A DNA stretch of 64,000 bases from Hermatobates lingyangjiaoensis (Eukaryota; Arthropoda; Insecta; Hemiptera; Hermatobatidae). The notes beneath the pieces are model-generated. The model ran no database searches and had not been told where the DNA came from. It saw only the letters and a program-made list of their open reading frames with translations. The position numbers were made by a program, and so were the translations under genes. Where the stretch lies: contig JAPFBL010000603.1 in assembly GCA_026182355.1 (NCBI GenBank), positions 124,001-188,000 of the forward strand, in the 5' to 3' direction. This document shows, in pieces, positions 11,937 through 22,224 of the stretch (within the stretch, counting starts at the first letter, position 1; each line of letters begins with the position of its first letter).

Positions 11937-12512
11937 GTTATTAACAAAATTGTATTATTTATACAGTATTTGACAAAACTATAATAAAACTTAGATTAAA
12001 ATAAATTTCTTAGTTGAATATAAATTTGTTTTGTTTCTTTTGTTATTCGTTCTTAATTATTTCTTTTTTTATTTCTTTGTTTTCGTTAGTCGTTCGTTTT
12101 GTTATTAAAAAAATTGTATTATTTATATGGTATTTGACAAAACGATAATAAAACTTAGATTAAAATAAATTTCTTAGTTGAATATAAATTTGTTTTGTTT
12201 CTTTTGTTATTCGTTCTTCGTTATTTCTTTTGTTTTCGTTATTCGTTCGTTTTGTTATTAACAAAATTGTATTATTTATGTAGTATTTGACAAAACGATA
12301 ATAAAACTTAGATTAAAATAAATTTCTTGGCTGAATATAGTTTGTTTTGTTTATTTTGTTATTCGTTCTTCGTTATTTCTTTTGTTTTCGTTATTCGTTC
12401 GTTTTGTTATTAACAAAATTGTATTATTTATGTAGTATTTGACAAAACGATAATAAAACTTAGATTAAAATAAATTTCTTGGCTGAATATAGTTTGTTTT
12501 GTTTCTTTTTTT
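11937..12512. repeat. Tandem repeat, about 153-163 bp unit, 3.8 copies
   Basis: Unit starts (tgttattaacaaaattg) fall at about 11937, 12100, 12253 and 12405. The units share acttagattaaaataaattt, and the first three also carry cttttgttattcgttc; the last copy is cut off after the former. The copies are highly alike, so the expansion is recent. Confidence 0.85.
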
Positions 12513-13702
12513 TAAAAAAAAGGAAAATGGAAATCTTTCTTAAATTAACTTTCCATGAAATACCGAATGAAGCTTCAAGATTAGACAATATGGTAAGTGA
12601 CTATTACTTATACGGTTGAAAGCAATTAATCATTCCCACTTAATTGTTTAATAATTAGTCGATTCGAGAGAACAATTCACTAAATTGGCTTCTTTAATTA
12701 ATTAATTCTCTAATTAATTTAATTCGCTAATTAATTCTCTAATACTAATCCATAAAATAAATAATATTATAACTGATGTGTGTAAACTAAACATTCTGTC
12801 AATGCAATAAATTATTCGTTTTAAAGTACAGGAAAAAGCGGTACATGTCACGAAAATGAAATATCAGTACCTGTTCATCATTTAATTTTCATTGTATAAC
12901 TTATTAAACAAAATATCAACCATATAATGCTCCTCATATCCACTTGAGATAATACTTGGCTTGGTTATCTGAAAATCTTTTGACCTAGCAAAAAGTTATT
13001 TCTTGAGTTGTATGAATAATTTTAAAGCCAAAAATGAAACCAAGTAAGTTACTGCCAGAATTATTTTAGGGACAAAGTTACTGGATTATAATTTCCTTTC
13101 ATCAAAAAATAGTATTCTTTGATGTGTAAATTAATTAGATTTAAATGTTTTAGGTAGAATTATTAACTTATCGCTTGATTGTACAATAATCACAAAGGTT
13201 TAGTTTGTTGTTTACAGAGTTTGAAATCTTTTAGCTTTGTGATTATTCCTATTTTAATAAGCATCATTGATTTTACAGTTTTGAGAATACTTGTTAATTG
13301 ATCATTGTCATGACTAATTGGTAATAATATTATTATTTATTGAAAAGATTAAGGCAAAAGTCATTTTACCTGAAAATTGTTTCATTCCTGATGTAAATGA
13401 TCAGACAGAAACTAATTTAAGGGTATTTCACTGAAATGTCATGCAGACATCTCGAACGATCCAGAAATCGATTCATAAGGTCGCAGAACTATCGATCCTA
13501 CGACAGGGTCCCTGATAACAAGGGTCTGTTAGTACTGCATAGTGAAACTTTCGTTATCTTCGCGTCATGTAAGGATTAATATAGAAAGTCTATCATTTCT
13601 TTTAATCTATACAATTCAATAGTGCAATGTTTATTGGAAAATATTATTGTCAATAGTTTACAAATATGATCTGTTTATGCTCACACGACCCAATTATTGT
13701 AG
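12513..13702. other. Intron, nothing firm
   Basis: AT-rich intron. The stretch at about 13440-13570 is less AT-rich than its surroundings (cgaacgatccagaaatcgat, cgacagggtccctgat) but has no recognisable frame or motif. Confidence 0.45.
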
Positions 13703-13852
13703 GTAATAGAAAACAGTGGGTATGGGGCAGACAAATTCACCATGGTGAGGAATAACGACGGCACGGGGTCTTTGAAGATAGTCCAGCCTCTAGACTACGA
13801 GGACCAACTGCAGAGCAATGGCTTCAGGTTCAGAATACAAGTCAATGATAAG
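13703..13852 (+). CDS. CadN: CadN exon (window exon 4): EC repeat
   Basis: A 150-nt exon of exactly 50 codons in phase 0 on both sides. It reads VIENSGYGADKF, then DGTGSLKIVQPLDYED, then FRIQVNDK. LDYED is the cadherin LDxE-type calcium motif, and the rest forms the central strands of a repeat. The acceptor follows ttattgtag and the donor is AAG|gtaact. Its short symmetric shape fits an alternatively spliced cassette, but no second version was found nearby. Confidence 0.92.
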
Positions 13853-14000
13853 GTAACTACTAACACATATTGCAGGAATTATGTTCATTTAATTTTACTT
13901 TAACCAAACATTGAATAGCATACAATTAAAGAAAAAAATATTTTGTAGTAATCTTTACTTTTTTTTGTTTGGAAGTAATTCTATAAATATTATCATCAAG

Positions 14001-14472
14001 AAAACGTTCCACAAAAGACAACATACGTTTCACAGTAAACTATAGGCACACAGTAAATAGAAAAACACACTTGCAGTCTCTAATTTTCGGTTTAATCGTC
14101 GCCAGGAGAGAAGAGATAGGGACACCAACCGTCGCTTCACAAGTGCGCTTGGTGTCCCTATCTCAACTCTCCTGATGACAGTTCAACTGAAAATTGGAGG
14201 CTGTAAGTGTGTTTTTCTATTTACTGTGTGCCTATAGTTTACTCTGAAATGTTCCTATATATACGTTTCACGGTAAACCACAGACACAGAACAAAGGTTG
14301 AACCGTCACCAGGAGTTCAACCTTGCGCTTCTCAAGTGCGCTTGACGTCCCTATCTCAACTCTCCTGGTGACGGTTCAACCGAAAATTAGAGACAGTAAG
14401 TGTGTTTGTTCCTTAGTTCTGTGTTTTTGATTCATCGTGAAACGTTTGTTGTCCTTTTGGATCGTTTTCCTG

Positions 14473-14504
<32 letters not shown>

Positions 14505-14505
14505 C
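14001..14505. repeat. Two nested foldbacks, GAAAATTAGAGAC family
   Basis: A palindromic unit (about 14001-14260) is followed by a second one (about 14260-14460), then (TA)n at about 14478-14505. Hammerhead-like cores lie at 14075-14110 (minus), 14168-14203 (plus) and 14361-14394 (plus). In each, TCTC before the core can pair with GAGA after GAAAATTA. The same family recurs at 34.7 and 45.9 kb. Confidence 0.7.
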
Positions 14506-14939
14506 TTGTTAAATTGTATGCCTATTTTTAATTCACAACTTTTCTACTGAATCTCTCGATTTCTCTAATACACTTTCTCCATTTTTGTGGTACAAGATAG
14601 ATTAGTTGACCAAAGTTTTTATTTACATAGCCCGACATGTTTCGGTCCTCACTGACCATTTTCAAGGATTACAGTTGTACAAAATCTTAACCAAACTATG
14701 CATAACTAAATATAACTCAAAAACGGATTACAACTGTAATCATTGATAATGGTCAGAGAGGACCGAAACATGTCGGGCTATATAAATAAAAACTTTGGTC
14801 AACTAATCTATCTTGTACCACAAAAATGGAGAAAGTATATTAGAGAAATCGAGAGATTCAGTAGAAAAGTTGTGAAATTAAAAATAGGCATACAATTTAA
14901 CAAGACATGCATAAACGAAGGTCTGCTCCCGAAATATAC

Positions 14940-14941
<2 letters not shown>
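14506..14941. mobile_element. Inverted pair of Penelope-like 5' ends
   Basis: The minus copy (about 14508-14667) and plus copy (about 14741-14941) are reverse complements. Each has a hammerhead-like hairpin ending GAAACATGTCGG followed by the beginning of the PLE protein. The plus copy reads NFGQLIYLVPQKWRKYI, then FSRKVVKLKIGIQFN, then TCINEGLLPKYTN, and stops where (TA)n begins. The same peptide end is found at 0.7 kb. Non-functional as it stands. Confidence 0.65.

Positions 14942-14997
<56 letters not shown>
14942..14997. repeat. (TA)n microsatellite between two convergent PLE starts
   Basis: An uninterrupted TA run of about 56 bp. On its left ends a plus-strand PLE N-terminal fragment, and on its right ends a minus-strand one. 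Both stop at the same codon region (LLPKYTN). Confidence 0.95.
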
Positions 14998-15000
<3 letters not shown>

Positions 15001-15939
15001 TGTACTTCGGTAGCAGTCCTTCCTTTATACATGATTGGTTATACACGACTGAATATTGTCGATCGATGATCTTCTTCTCCAACTTTTCAAGTTTGCGGAA
15101 AATTAATTTTTCGTTGTGAGAACAACGGTTCAAGGAATGAATTCTTCTTGTCGACGCGTTTCGACTGTCTACTGCAGTCATTTTCAAGACACAAAACAGG
15201 TGGGTTACCGGTCTCCTTATATAGCCGAGAGTCAGGGGGGTGAGCGCTAATTGGCTGTGCTATTGTGGTTCTTCCTTCTCATTGGTTATTGGTTTGGCCT
15301 ATTGCTGGGGCTTGTTCTCCGAGTAGCTTGAGTACTCTTGACATCCCAGTTTGTTGTCTATTGATTATAGGGCTATTTTTGGATATTTCTATTGCTTCAT
15401 AGATTGGGAGTCTATTGTAATCATTGGTTTGCCTGATGATGGTGGTGTTTTCTGTAAGGTCCTGGCGGGATAGGTCGGAATTGTGTGCTTGTCTGGTATG
15501 GTTCTTTATAGCTCCTGATTGAAGGTGCATGGTGAGGCGTCTGGAAAGCGTAGTCTTCGTCATGCCGATATACTTGGCGTTAGCCAGGAGCTCGCACTCT
15601 CCTTTTTTACATTTGTATTCGTACACGACGTTGACTCTCTGCAGATCGCTGGTTGCGGTGATGGGGCTGTTTTTTATGACTAAATTTGTTGTTGTCCGGG
15701 CCTTATAATAAATATGTAATTTTATTCTGTCGTTGGGCTGTTTGCATTTTACGTTTCTTCGTATAATATTCTTAAGTGCGGCTTCATCTGTTTTGTACTC
15801 CCTTGTGAACTGGTTTCTGTAGTACAGCTGGTATACCGTTCCGTCTGGGTCATTATTGGTATTTCTTTCCTTATTGACCAAGTAGGAATTCAGGACTTTA
15901 TCGAAGGCGTTGTTTCTATAGCCATTATTCACAAAGGTG

Positions 15940-15942
<3 letters not shown>
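14998..15942 (-). mobile_element. Permuted Penelope-like element: C-terminal half, ribozyme region, N-terminal start
   Basis: Read on the minus strand from right to left: (TA)n, then the C-terminal PLE coding part (15932 to 15279), an untranslated segment with a stop, a hammerhead-like hairpin (15150-15188, ending GAAACGCGTC), then the start of another PLE protein (15187 to 15001, ending QYSVVYNQSCIKEGLLPKYT) and (TA)n again. This order, tail then head, is what a tandem or circular template would give. Both ends fall in TA repeats. Confidence 0.65.
15279..15932 (-). pseudogene. Penelope-like element C-terminal region with GIY-YIG endonuclease
   Basis: A 217-residue frame without the reverse transcriptase catalytic part. 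It holds the linker after the RT thumb, then VYEYKCKKGECELL, a cysteine pair as in the zinc-knuckle linker of PLE endonucleases. After that comes NAKYIGMTKTTLSRRLTMHL, the GIY-YIG core in the YIG form, with the catalytic arginine in SRRL, and HTRQAHN with its conserved histidines. The family uses this endonuclease to nick target DNA for reverse transcription. The copy lacks RT and a genuine start, and begins at a (TA)n junction, so it is a truncated remnant. Confidence 0.8.

Positions 15943-15972
<30 letters not shown>
15943..15972. repeat. (TA)n microsatellite
   Basis: Pure TA run separating two different PLE-derived insertions. Confidence 0.95.
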
Positions 15973-15976
<4 letters not shown>

Positions 15977-17452
15977 TTCACAAACGAAGAAAAGCAACAC
16001 ACAGAGAAAGAGACACACTTACAAACTCAAATTTTCGGATGATCCGTCTTCAGGAGAAAAGAGAGAAAGGGCGACCAAGCACGCCGGAAACACAACGGCA
16101 GGAAACCGTCCCGGCAACCGACCGTGCTGCCACGCGCGCCCGGTTCAGGAAGTAATGAAGTAGAGACGATCAGAAGAAAATTAATATTAAAATTAAAATT
16201 AAGAATTAAGAAAAGCAGTTCTGGTTGATTGAAGGTAAAATAAACAGCAGGAAGATAAATGAAGTATAAAAAGGAATACCGTGAAAAATACCTAAAAGCA
16301 TGAAAAAGGAAGATAACAGAGTTGGTAAGGCGATGAGAAACAAATGAAAATACAAGGATAAGAACAATTAAAAATAAAAGTAATAATATAAAATAAATAA
16401 ATAATTAAAGCAATTTAAAAAATAGGAATAAAAATAAATAAAATAATATAAATTAGATAAAATAAAAATAATAAATAAATGTTAAATAAAAAAAAATGTA
16501 TATATATAAATAAATAAAATAAAAATAAAATATATTTATCGCTTAAGGTTTAATCCGGGTTTGGAACGTGCCTTGAGCAAGCAAATATGTGCCTCCTCGG
16601 ATGCTCTGAGGGTTACAGTATAGTCATCAGGAGGAATCTGTCGCAGGATCTGTACTCTGAAGCATTCATTAAAGGTGAGACCGTGGGAGTTAGCGTGGAT
16701 GGCAACAGGTAAATTTTGGTTGTTGCTAACGGATGCTCTATGACCGTTCATACGGAGGCTGAGCATGTTAGATGATAAGCCTACGTAGAACGCATCACAG
16801 CGGGTACACTCCAGTTGGTAGACACAGTTTTTGGAGGTACAAGAGCAGTCCCTAGCAACAGGATAGGACTGGTTGCAAGAAGGTGAAGTGAAGTGAGGGA
16901 TGGGGTTGAGAAGCGGGCAGGTCCGGCAACCTCGACGATCACAGCCCCTCGCACCCACAGGTGAGCGGTAAACTCTCCTGGGTACCAGGTCTCTGTGGGA
17001 GAAGAGGTCGCCGAGATTAGGGGGACGTCTGTAGGACAGGCGGGGTTGGTTAGGGAAAATGGCAGAAGTGGAAGGAGAAGAGGATAGGATGGGGAACAGG
17101 TCCTTGAGGATGTGTTTGAGTTTATGGATGCCTGGGAAAAAGGTGGTCACAAGGTGGGCGGATTCATTTGGAGGGGTAGGTGAAATAGCACCAGGATTGA
17201 AGGGTACATCGGCGGGGATGAGTCTTCTGTCGAGGAGCGCTGGAGGGTAGCCACGCTCCAGGAACTTGGTTTTGAGGGAGTTGAGGTGCAGGGTTTTGTT
17301 AAGGAGTTTTATTTCTCTCTTCTCTCTTTTCTCCTGAAGACGGATCATCCGAAAATTTGAGTTTGTAAGTGTGTCTCTTTCTCTGTGTGTTGCTTTTCTT
17401 CGTTTGTGAACTGATTTGCGTCCAGTTTGGATCGTTTTTTCGAATTTTAAGT

Positions 17453-17454
<2 letters not shown>
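15973..17454 (-). mobile_element. Second Penelope-like element, inverted ribozyme-bearing ends
   Basis: The outer arms (about 15973-16080 and about 17320-17430) are reverse complements. Each carries CTC, CTGAAGA, C, a GGAT/ATCC hairpin and GAAAATTTGAG: 16026-16057 on minus and 17331-17361 on plus. Between them lies a minus-strand GIY-YIG reading frame and a purine-rich, low-complexity 3' segment (about 16160-16530). (TA)n tracts lie on both sides (15943-15972 and 17455-17497). PLEs are known to have terminal repeats in direct or inverted orientation. Confidence 0.65.
16536..17348 (-). pseudogene. Penelope-like GIY-YIG endonuclease C-terminus (second family)
   Basis: An open frame of 270 codons encoding the C-terminal third of a PLE protein from a different family than the 15.3 kb copy. 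In order: a linker with YPPALLDRRLIP and PRLSYRRPPNLGDL, then the cysteine motif GCDRRGCRTC, then DCSCTSKNCVYQLECTRC, then the endonuclease core DAFYVGLSSNMLSLRMNGHR. YVG stands for YIG, and R-M-N-G-H-R is the conserved arginine-histidine stretch. The glutamate region ASEEAHICLLKA follows. RT is absent. The first dozen residues (MIRLQEKREK) are antisense translation of the terminal ribozyme-like repeat, so the annotated start is not real. Confidence 0.82.
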
Positions 17455-17500
<46 letters not shown>

Positions 17501-17511
17501 GTGTGTGTGTG
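17455..17511. repeat. (TA)n(TG)n microsatellite
   Basis: A TA run of about 43 bp followed by (TG)7-like sequence. Confidence 0.95.
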
Positions 17512-17672
17512 TTGTGTATTTATATATTAAATTAATTAAAAAATAATACTGTTTATAGAAAGCAAAATTATTAATTTAACACCGAAAAAATTCATACAAA
17601 TCGTTTAAGAACTGGAATCATTATTGTTCATCGTTGTATTATTACTAATTTTCCATTTGTTTTTACTTTCAG

Positions 17673-17978
17673 GGAGAAGACAATGACAACGATAAATATC
17701 ACGTAGCCTATTCTTGGGTAGTAGTGAAATTAAGAGACATAAACGACAATAAGCCTCAATTCGAGAGACCCAATATTGAAGTTTCGGTTTATGAGAACGC
17801 AGAAGTAGGCAAGTCTCTGGAAACGTTCAAGGCGACAGACCCTGACCAAGGAGGCAAGAGTAGGGTGTCTTTTGCGATTGACCGAAGTTCAGACAGGAAG
17901 AGACAGTTCTTGATTAATCAAGAAGGCACTGTCTCCATCCAGAGGCACCTAGACAGGGAGGATACTCCCAGGCATCAG
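17673..17978 (+). CDS. CadN: CadN exon (window exon 5): EC repeats
   Basis: A 306-nt exon, 102 codons, phase 0 at both ends. The acceptor follows ttttactttcag and the donor is CAG|gtttgt. It reads YSWVVVKLRDINDNKPQF (repeat linker), then VSVYENAEVGKSLETFKATD (start of next repeat with the calcium-binding E and the xTDxD element), then FLINQEGTVSIQRHLDRED with the LDRE calcium motif. Strong cadherin repeat signature. Confidence 0.95.
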
Positions 17979-20234
17979 GTTTGTTTAACTATTCATTAGA
18001 GGCAATATTGTTTTCTTAAAATTAGCATTATTAGCAGCATCATCATCTAAAATTAGTTCAATTAAAATAATTATGAATCATTAAATATAATTTTTTTTTA
18101 TTTTTAATATAAATTTACGATTTGATGAGATTAATTATTTGTAAAACTATTTAAAAGAATTGTTAATTTTTTTGATTACTCATGCAAGCTGTTATAATGT
18201 GGTATTTACCACATTATTTAATTTGGAGAATTTTTTTTTGTGTAGAGACAAACAATTTGTGAATTTCTCCAATATAAGTTTATTTTTTTTATTTTTTATG
18301 TTTATTTATTAAATAAAACAGTTTTCAGTGGGGGTTCCTAACTTTTACGGTTAGTATTTACCGTAAAAAATTTAAATTTCCCAAATTTACACTATATTTT
18401 GAAAAAAATTTTGAATGAAGTAGTTTAATTTTGATTTTAAATGTAAAATATTTTTTTTTATATAATATTTAAAATAAAAAATATAATTTTATAATATATT
18501 TAACGTAGTTAATATAAAAAATTCTGGCAATAATACAAAGTGCAAAAATAAATTAAATACATTAAAAAAAAATAAATAAAAATTCATTTCTAATGTAGTG
18601 CAATCAGTTATTATGTGGTATTTACACATTGTAGGGTAAAAATCTAATGAAATGGTCTCCACATATAAAAATTTAATGATATAAACAACGCGTTTCAAAC
18701 ACGTAGTGTTCTTCCTCAGGCATTAAACTAAAAAATACAATGACACCAGGGAGTTATCTATAGTACAAAGTAAATAAGTACAAAAATTATTATTTTATAT
18801 TAATTTTCATTAGATTTTTATCCTACAATGAAAAATTCATTTGTCGATTGCCATTGAAGTATTCCTACAACGTGACGTCACTTAGGCTATTACTTTATTT
18901 TCCTTATCCTCAAAACTATTCTCATTTCTAATATGTGTAATAAGTCTATTAAGTGGGTAACTGAGTTCTCGTGGAACTCAGTATTTTGAACTCAGTTATG
19001 TATAAGTTTATTTCTACGTAAAAATTATCAACTAATTAATCAATAATCCATTCTCTGTTGATCTCTGCTGATTCTCTGTTGAATCAGCTGGTTTCGAATG
19101 AGAAAAGTCATCCAATCAGGCATCTTCTTAATTTTGCATCAGTTCTGAACAAAACTCAGCGCATAGCATTTGAAAGATATCTAAAAAGGAAGAACACTGT
19201 AGGTTGAAATTCGACAGAGTATGGCGGTGTGCCAGCACTTCCCAGTCATGTGTTTGTATGACCTTCTTGGTCATGTTGGCAATATAAGAGGGGTGTTGTC
19301 GTGCTGCAAAAGAATTCTATGTTACCGATTTACATATTTGTTGAGTTGCTTCATTTGTTGAACATAGAGTTCCGAGTAGATCGTTTGGCTTTATCACAGT
19401 GATGGCAAACCTATGACACGAATGTCATATTGATGAATGTTCCTAGACTGCTGTGGAATAGCGTGGGTGTACCGACTTCACTTCCTCTTATGAAGTCTGT
19501 CGTACTTTGCCATTTTTTTAGTCCTTTTTCTAAAGTCCGATACTAATTTGTATGTTCCAAATTTTGTTATCTTTTCTTGTTTACTATCAATATATGTTTC
19601 TGTTCAATGTATCAGTCAGATATGCCGTATAACAGAATTCCAAAACGTTCACTATTTCCATTACTCTTAATGTGTAATAATAAAACTGAAGACAGTTTAA
19701 AACAATAATAAAAAGTTCAAACAGCTTTATAACTATTAGTGTTTGACAAATTTATAATTCAAATATATTTTATATATACCAGGGCACTTGACCTTTTTCC
19801 ACAAATTTTGATTAATTTTCTTTTTATATTGATATACAAGTAAGTAAGTAAAAGAGAGTAGCTCTCTTTTCTAATTTTCGCTATTTATTAATTCCTTTTA
19901 GTTCTTACCTATGTTTTCTTTTAGTGTACTAAAAATCATCTTTCTCGAATGATGTATTAAACTCCAATGTTTTGCCTTCGATCATATTTGATGTCAGAAA
20001 AGAGTGAAAATGGGAATATGAAAAGAAAAACATTTATAAAAAATTAAAATAGGTTAAAAGAGAGATTTTATATTGCTACTTGTAAGTTATGATTCCTCTT
20101 ACCTTGATGGGCATTCATTAAATGATTGAAGGTTTTTTTATTTCCTTCTTGTGTTTGAAGTTTGCATTTATTTTTGATGTATTTTGTCTATAATGTAGAT
20201 CTGAAGAAGTAAACAATCTGTTATATCATTTCAG
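17979..20234. other. Intron with a ribozyme-like repeat arm and a hAT-like end
   Basis: Featureless AT-rich sequence to 18570, then a single-arm repeat of the GAAACGCG family (18577-18840). A perfect CRE palindrome TGACGTCA is at about 18880. A hAT-like left end (cagtgatggcaaacctatga) lies near 19397, with no matching right end seen. No exon found. Confidence 0.5.
18577..18840 (-). repeat. Hammerhead-like repeat, GAAACGCG family, single arm
   Basis: Closely matches one arm of the 21.1-21.4 kb element: gtagggtaaaaatctaatga, then atggtctccacatataaaa, then the minus-strand core (18672-18726) with TTAATG and CATTAA on either side able to form helix I. One base of the GAAAC motif differs (TTTCAAAC). 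Confidence 0.7.
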
Positions 20235-20508
20235 GTCAAAATCCTCGCGATCGACGATGGTGTACCGTCAAAGACTGCTACAGCAACTCTGACTGTGATA
20301 GTACAAGATATTAATGATAACGCTCCAGTATTTCTCAAAGACTACCGGCCTGTTTTACCAGAACATGTCCCTCCTCGAAAAGTCGTCGAAGTTTTAGCTA
20401 CTGATGATGATGACAGGTCGAAAAACAATGGTCCTCCATTTACCTTCAGGATGGACCCCAATGCTGATGATATTATAAGGGCTTCCTTTAAAGTTGAACA
20501 TGATCAAA
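20235..20508 (+). CDS. CadN: CadN exon (window exon 6): EC repeats
   Basis: The acceptor follows atcatttcag and the donor is TCAAA|gtaata. It reads VKILAIDDGVPSKTATATLT, then VIVQDINDNAPVF, the linker to the last full cadherin repeat. It then continues with PVLPEHVPPRKVVEVLATD and ends with ADDIIRASFKVEHDQ. The last codon is split (phase 1). An open frame continues from here into the intron through a 54-bp minisatellite, but the next exon matches only in the spliced frame. Confidence 0.95.
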
Positions 20509-20510
20509 GT

Positions 20511-20850
20511 AATAACATTTTTTTGTTTATTTCATTTTACTATACTGTCGATGTAATTGATCACAATAACATTTTTTTGTTTATTTCATTTTACTATACT
20601 GTCGATGTAATTGATCACAATAACATTTTTTTGTTTATTTCATTTTACTATACTGTCGATGTAATTGATCACAATAACATTTTTTTGTTTATTTCATTTT
20701 ACTATACTGTCGATGTAATTGATCACAATAACATTTTTTTGTTTATTTCATTTTACTATACTGTCGATGTAATTGATCACAATAACATTTTTTTGTTTAT
20801 TTCATTTGACTATACTGTCGATGTAATTGATCACAATAACATATTTTTTT
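20511..20850. repeat. 54-bp intronic minisatellite, six copies
   Basis: Six near-identical 54-bp units start at 20511, 20565, 20619, 20673, 20727 and 20781, with a partial seventh at 20835. The units contain ttgtttatttcatttt, actatactgtcgatg and taattgatcac. The array starts two bases after the donor GT and ends next to the acceptor, so it makes up nearly the whole 353-bp intron. The unit length is a multiple of three and stop-free, so it produces a repetitive open frame. Confidence 0.97.
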
Positions 20851-20861
20851 TTTATTTCCAG

Positions 20862-21070
20862 AGGGTGCTAATGGTGATGGAATGGCTGTTGTTACTTCAC
20901 TACGATCCTTTGACAGGGAACAGCAAAAGGAATACCTCATTCCCATTGTTATCAAGGACTCTGGGAATCCTGCTATGTCTGCCACAAGCACGCTTACCGT
21001 CATTATCGGCGATACTAATGACAACAAGATGCAGCCTGGTTCCAAAGAAATATTTGTCTATAATTACATG
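20862..21070 (+). CDS. CadN: CadN exon (window exon 7): last EC repeat
   Basis: The acceptor follows tttatttccag and the donor is ATG|gtgagc. The split lysine codon is completed, then KGANGDGMAVVTSLRSFDRE (calcium motif FDRE), then YLIPIVIKDSGNPAMSATST, then VIIGDTNDNKMQPGSKEIF. The DTNDN is the last repeat terminus, leading into the membrane-proximal region. Joins in frame to the exon at 22225. Confidence 0.95.
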
Positions 21071-21129
21071 GTGAGCAAGTCCTTTTGTTATTTCCAAACA
21101 CATCTCTTTTCCCTAATATATTTTAGATT

Positions 21130-21365
21130 TTAGGGTAAAAATCTAATGAAATGGTCTCCACATATAAAATTTTAATGATATAAACAACGCGTTTCGAACA
21201 CGTAGTGTTCTTCCTCAGGCATTAACTAAAAAATACAATTTAACTAAAAAAAATTGTATTTTTTAGTTAATGCCTGAGGAAGAACACTACGTGTTCGAAA
21301 CGCGTTGTTTATATCATTAAAATTTTTCTATGTGGAGACCATTTCATTAGATTTTTACCCTACAA
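21130..21365. repeat. Foldback element with paired hammerhead-like motifs, GAAACGCG family
   Basis: The arms (about 21132-21240 and 21255-21362) are near-perfect reverse complements. The plus core at 21267-21320 reads TTAATG, CCTGAGGA, an A, a GAACAC/GTGTTC hairpin, GAAACGCGTT and then CATTAA. The minus core is at 21172-21225. It lies just after exon 7, about 60 bp beyond the donor. Confidence 0.8.
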
Positions 21366-21574
21366 TGAGTAAATACCACATAATAACTGATTGCACTACA
21401 TTAGAATATTTTAGATAATATTTCCGTTGCTCCATTCTCATCTTCCCTTATATTCTTTCCACTGTGTTAACTATTTCAAAAATTCTTTCTTTTTTTTTTA
21501 ATTGACATTATTTCGAAAGCTATAATCTCTGTTCGACATCATTTTCTGAAATTAGTTGTTTTTTTTTAAATATA

Positions 21575-22150
21575 GGATTGTATATTATAAGGTAAAAAGT
21601 ACACTCATTGTAGAAGATATGGTTGTCATTAGTGTGATGTAAAAAGTTTTGTAATAAATCTCATCATTTTTAAAAGTGAGGAAGTTTCTATTGACACAAG
21701 GGTGAAGCAGCATTATTTTGTTGTTTTTTCTTAAATTTTATAGACAGTCCAGAACTAAACTCAAAGGATTGTTTAACTTATAAACACCCACACTAGTGGT
21801 TTTTGTTTTCTATACTAGTCTAGGAGGCGAATTGTGGCTCATTCTATGAACCGGCAGTGTAACTAATTCTTCATTTAATCAGTAATACATATTTTTATTC
21901 CGTTATAGATATAAATAATTAGTTGAGGTATTAGTATGGGTTTAATTTGATATTTCAGAAGTTATAATGCTGTAGTTGTCTTTAGGGTCATGTAAAAAGA
22001 GAATGAAACATTTTTTGTGGTAAATCTCATTATTTTTAAAAGTGAGAAAGTTTCTATTGACACGAGGGCAAAGCAGCATTATTTTTTTTTTTTTAAATTT
22101 TAGAAATCTCTTAGACGGTCTATAACTAAGCTCAAAGGTGTGTTTAATTC
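21575..22150. repeat. Direct duplication, period about 362 bp
   Basis: The sequence aaagtttctattgacac..gcagcattatttt and its neighbours occur at about 21600-21785 and again at about 21960-22150, in direct order. Divergence is moderate (roughly one difference per ten bases by eye). Confidence 0.65.
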
Positions 22151-22224
22151 ATACATAATTCTGGCATGTGTCGATTTGCATATTCCCTTCTCTTCTACCA
22201 TTAAAGTTTCTTTTTCATTAACAG

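Noticed and set aside
13703..17978. Second versions of other exons, as in the 7a/7b or 13a/13b pairs of Drosophila CadN
   Set aside because: I looked for further DINDN- or LDRE-containing open frames in the neighbouring introns and found none; only the EGF-transmembrane pair is duplicated here.
20295..21074. A 259-codon open frame
   Set aside because: It is exon 6 read on through the intronic minisatellite and then out of frame into exon 7; splicing gives the conserved protein instead.
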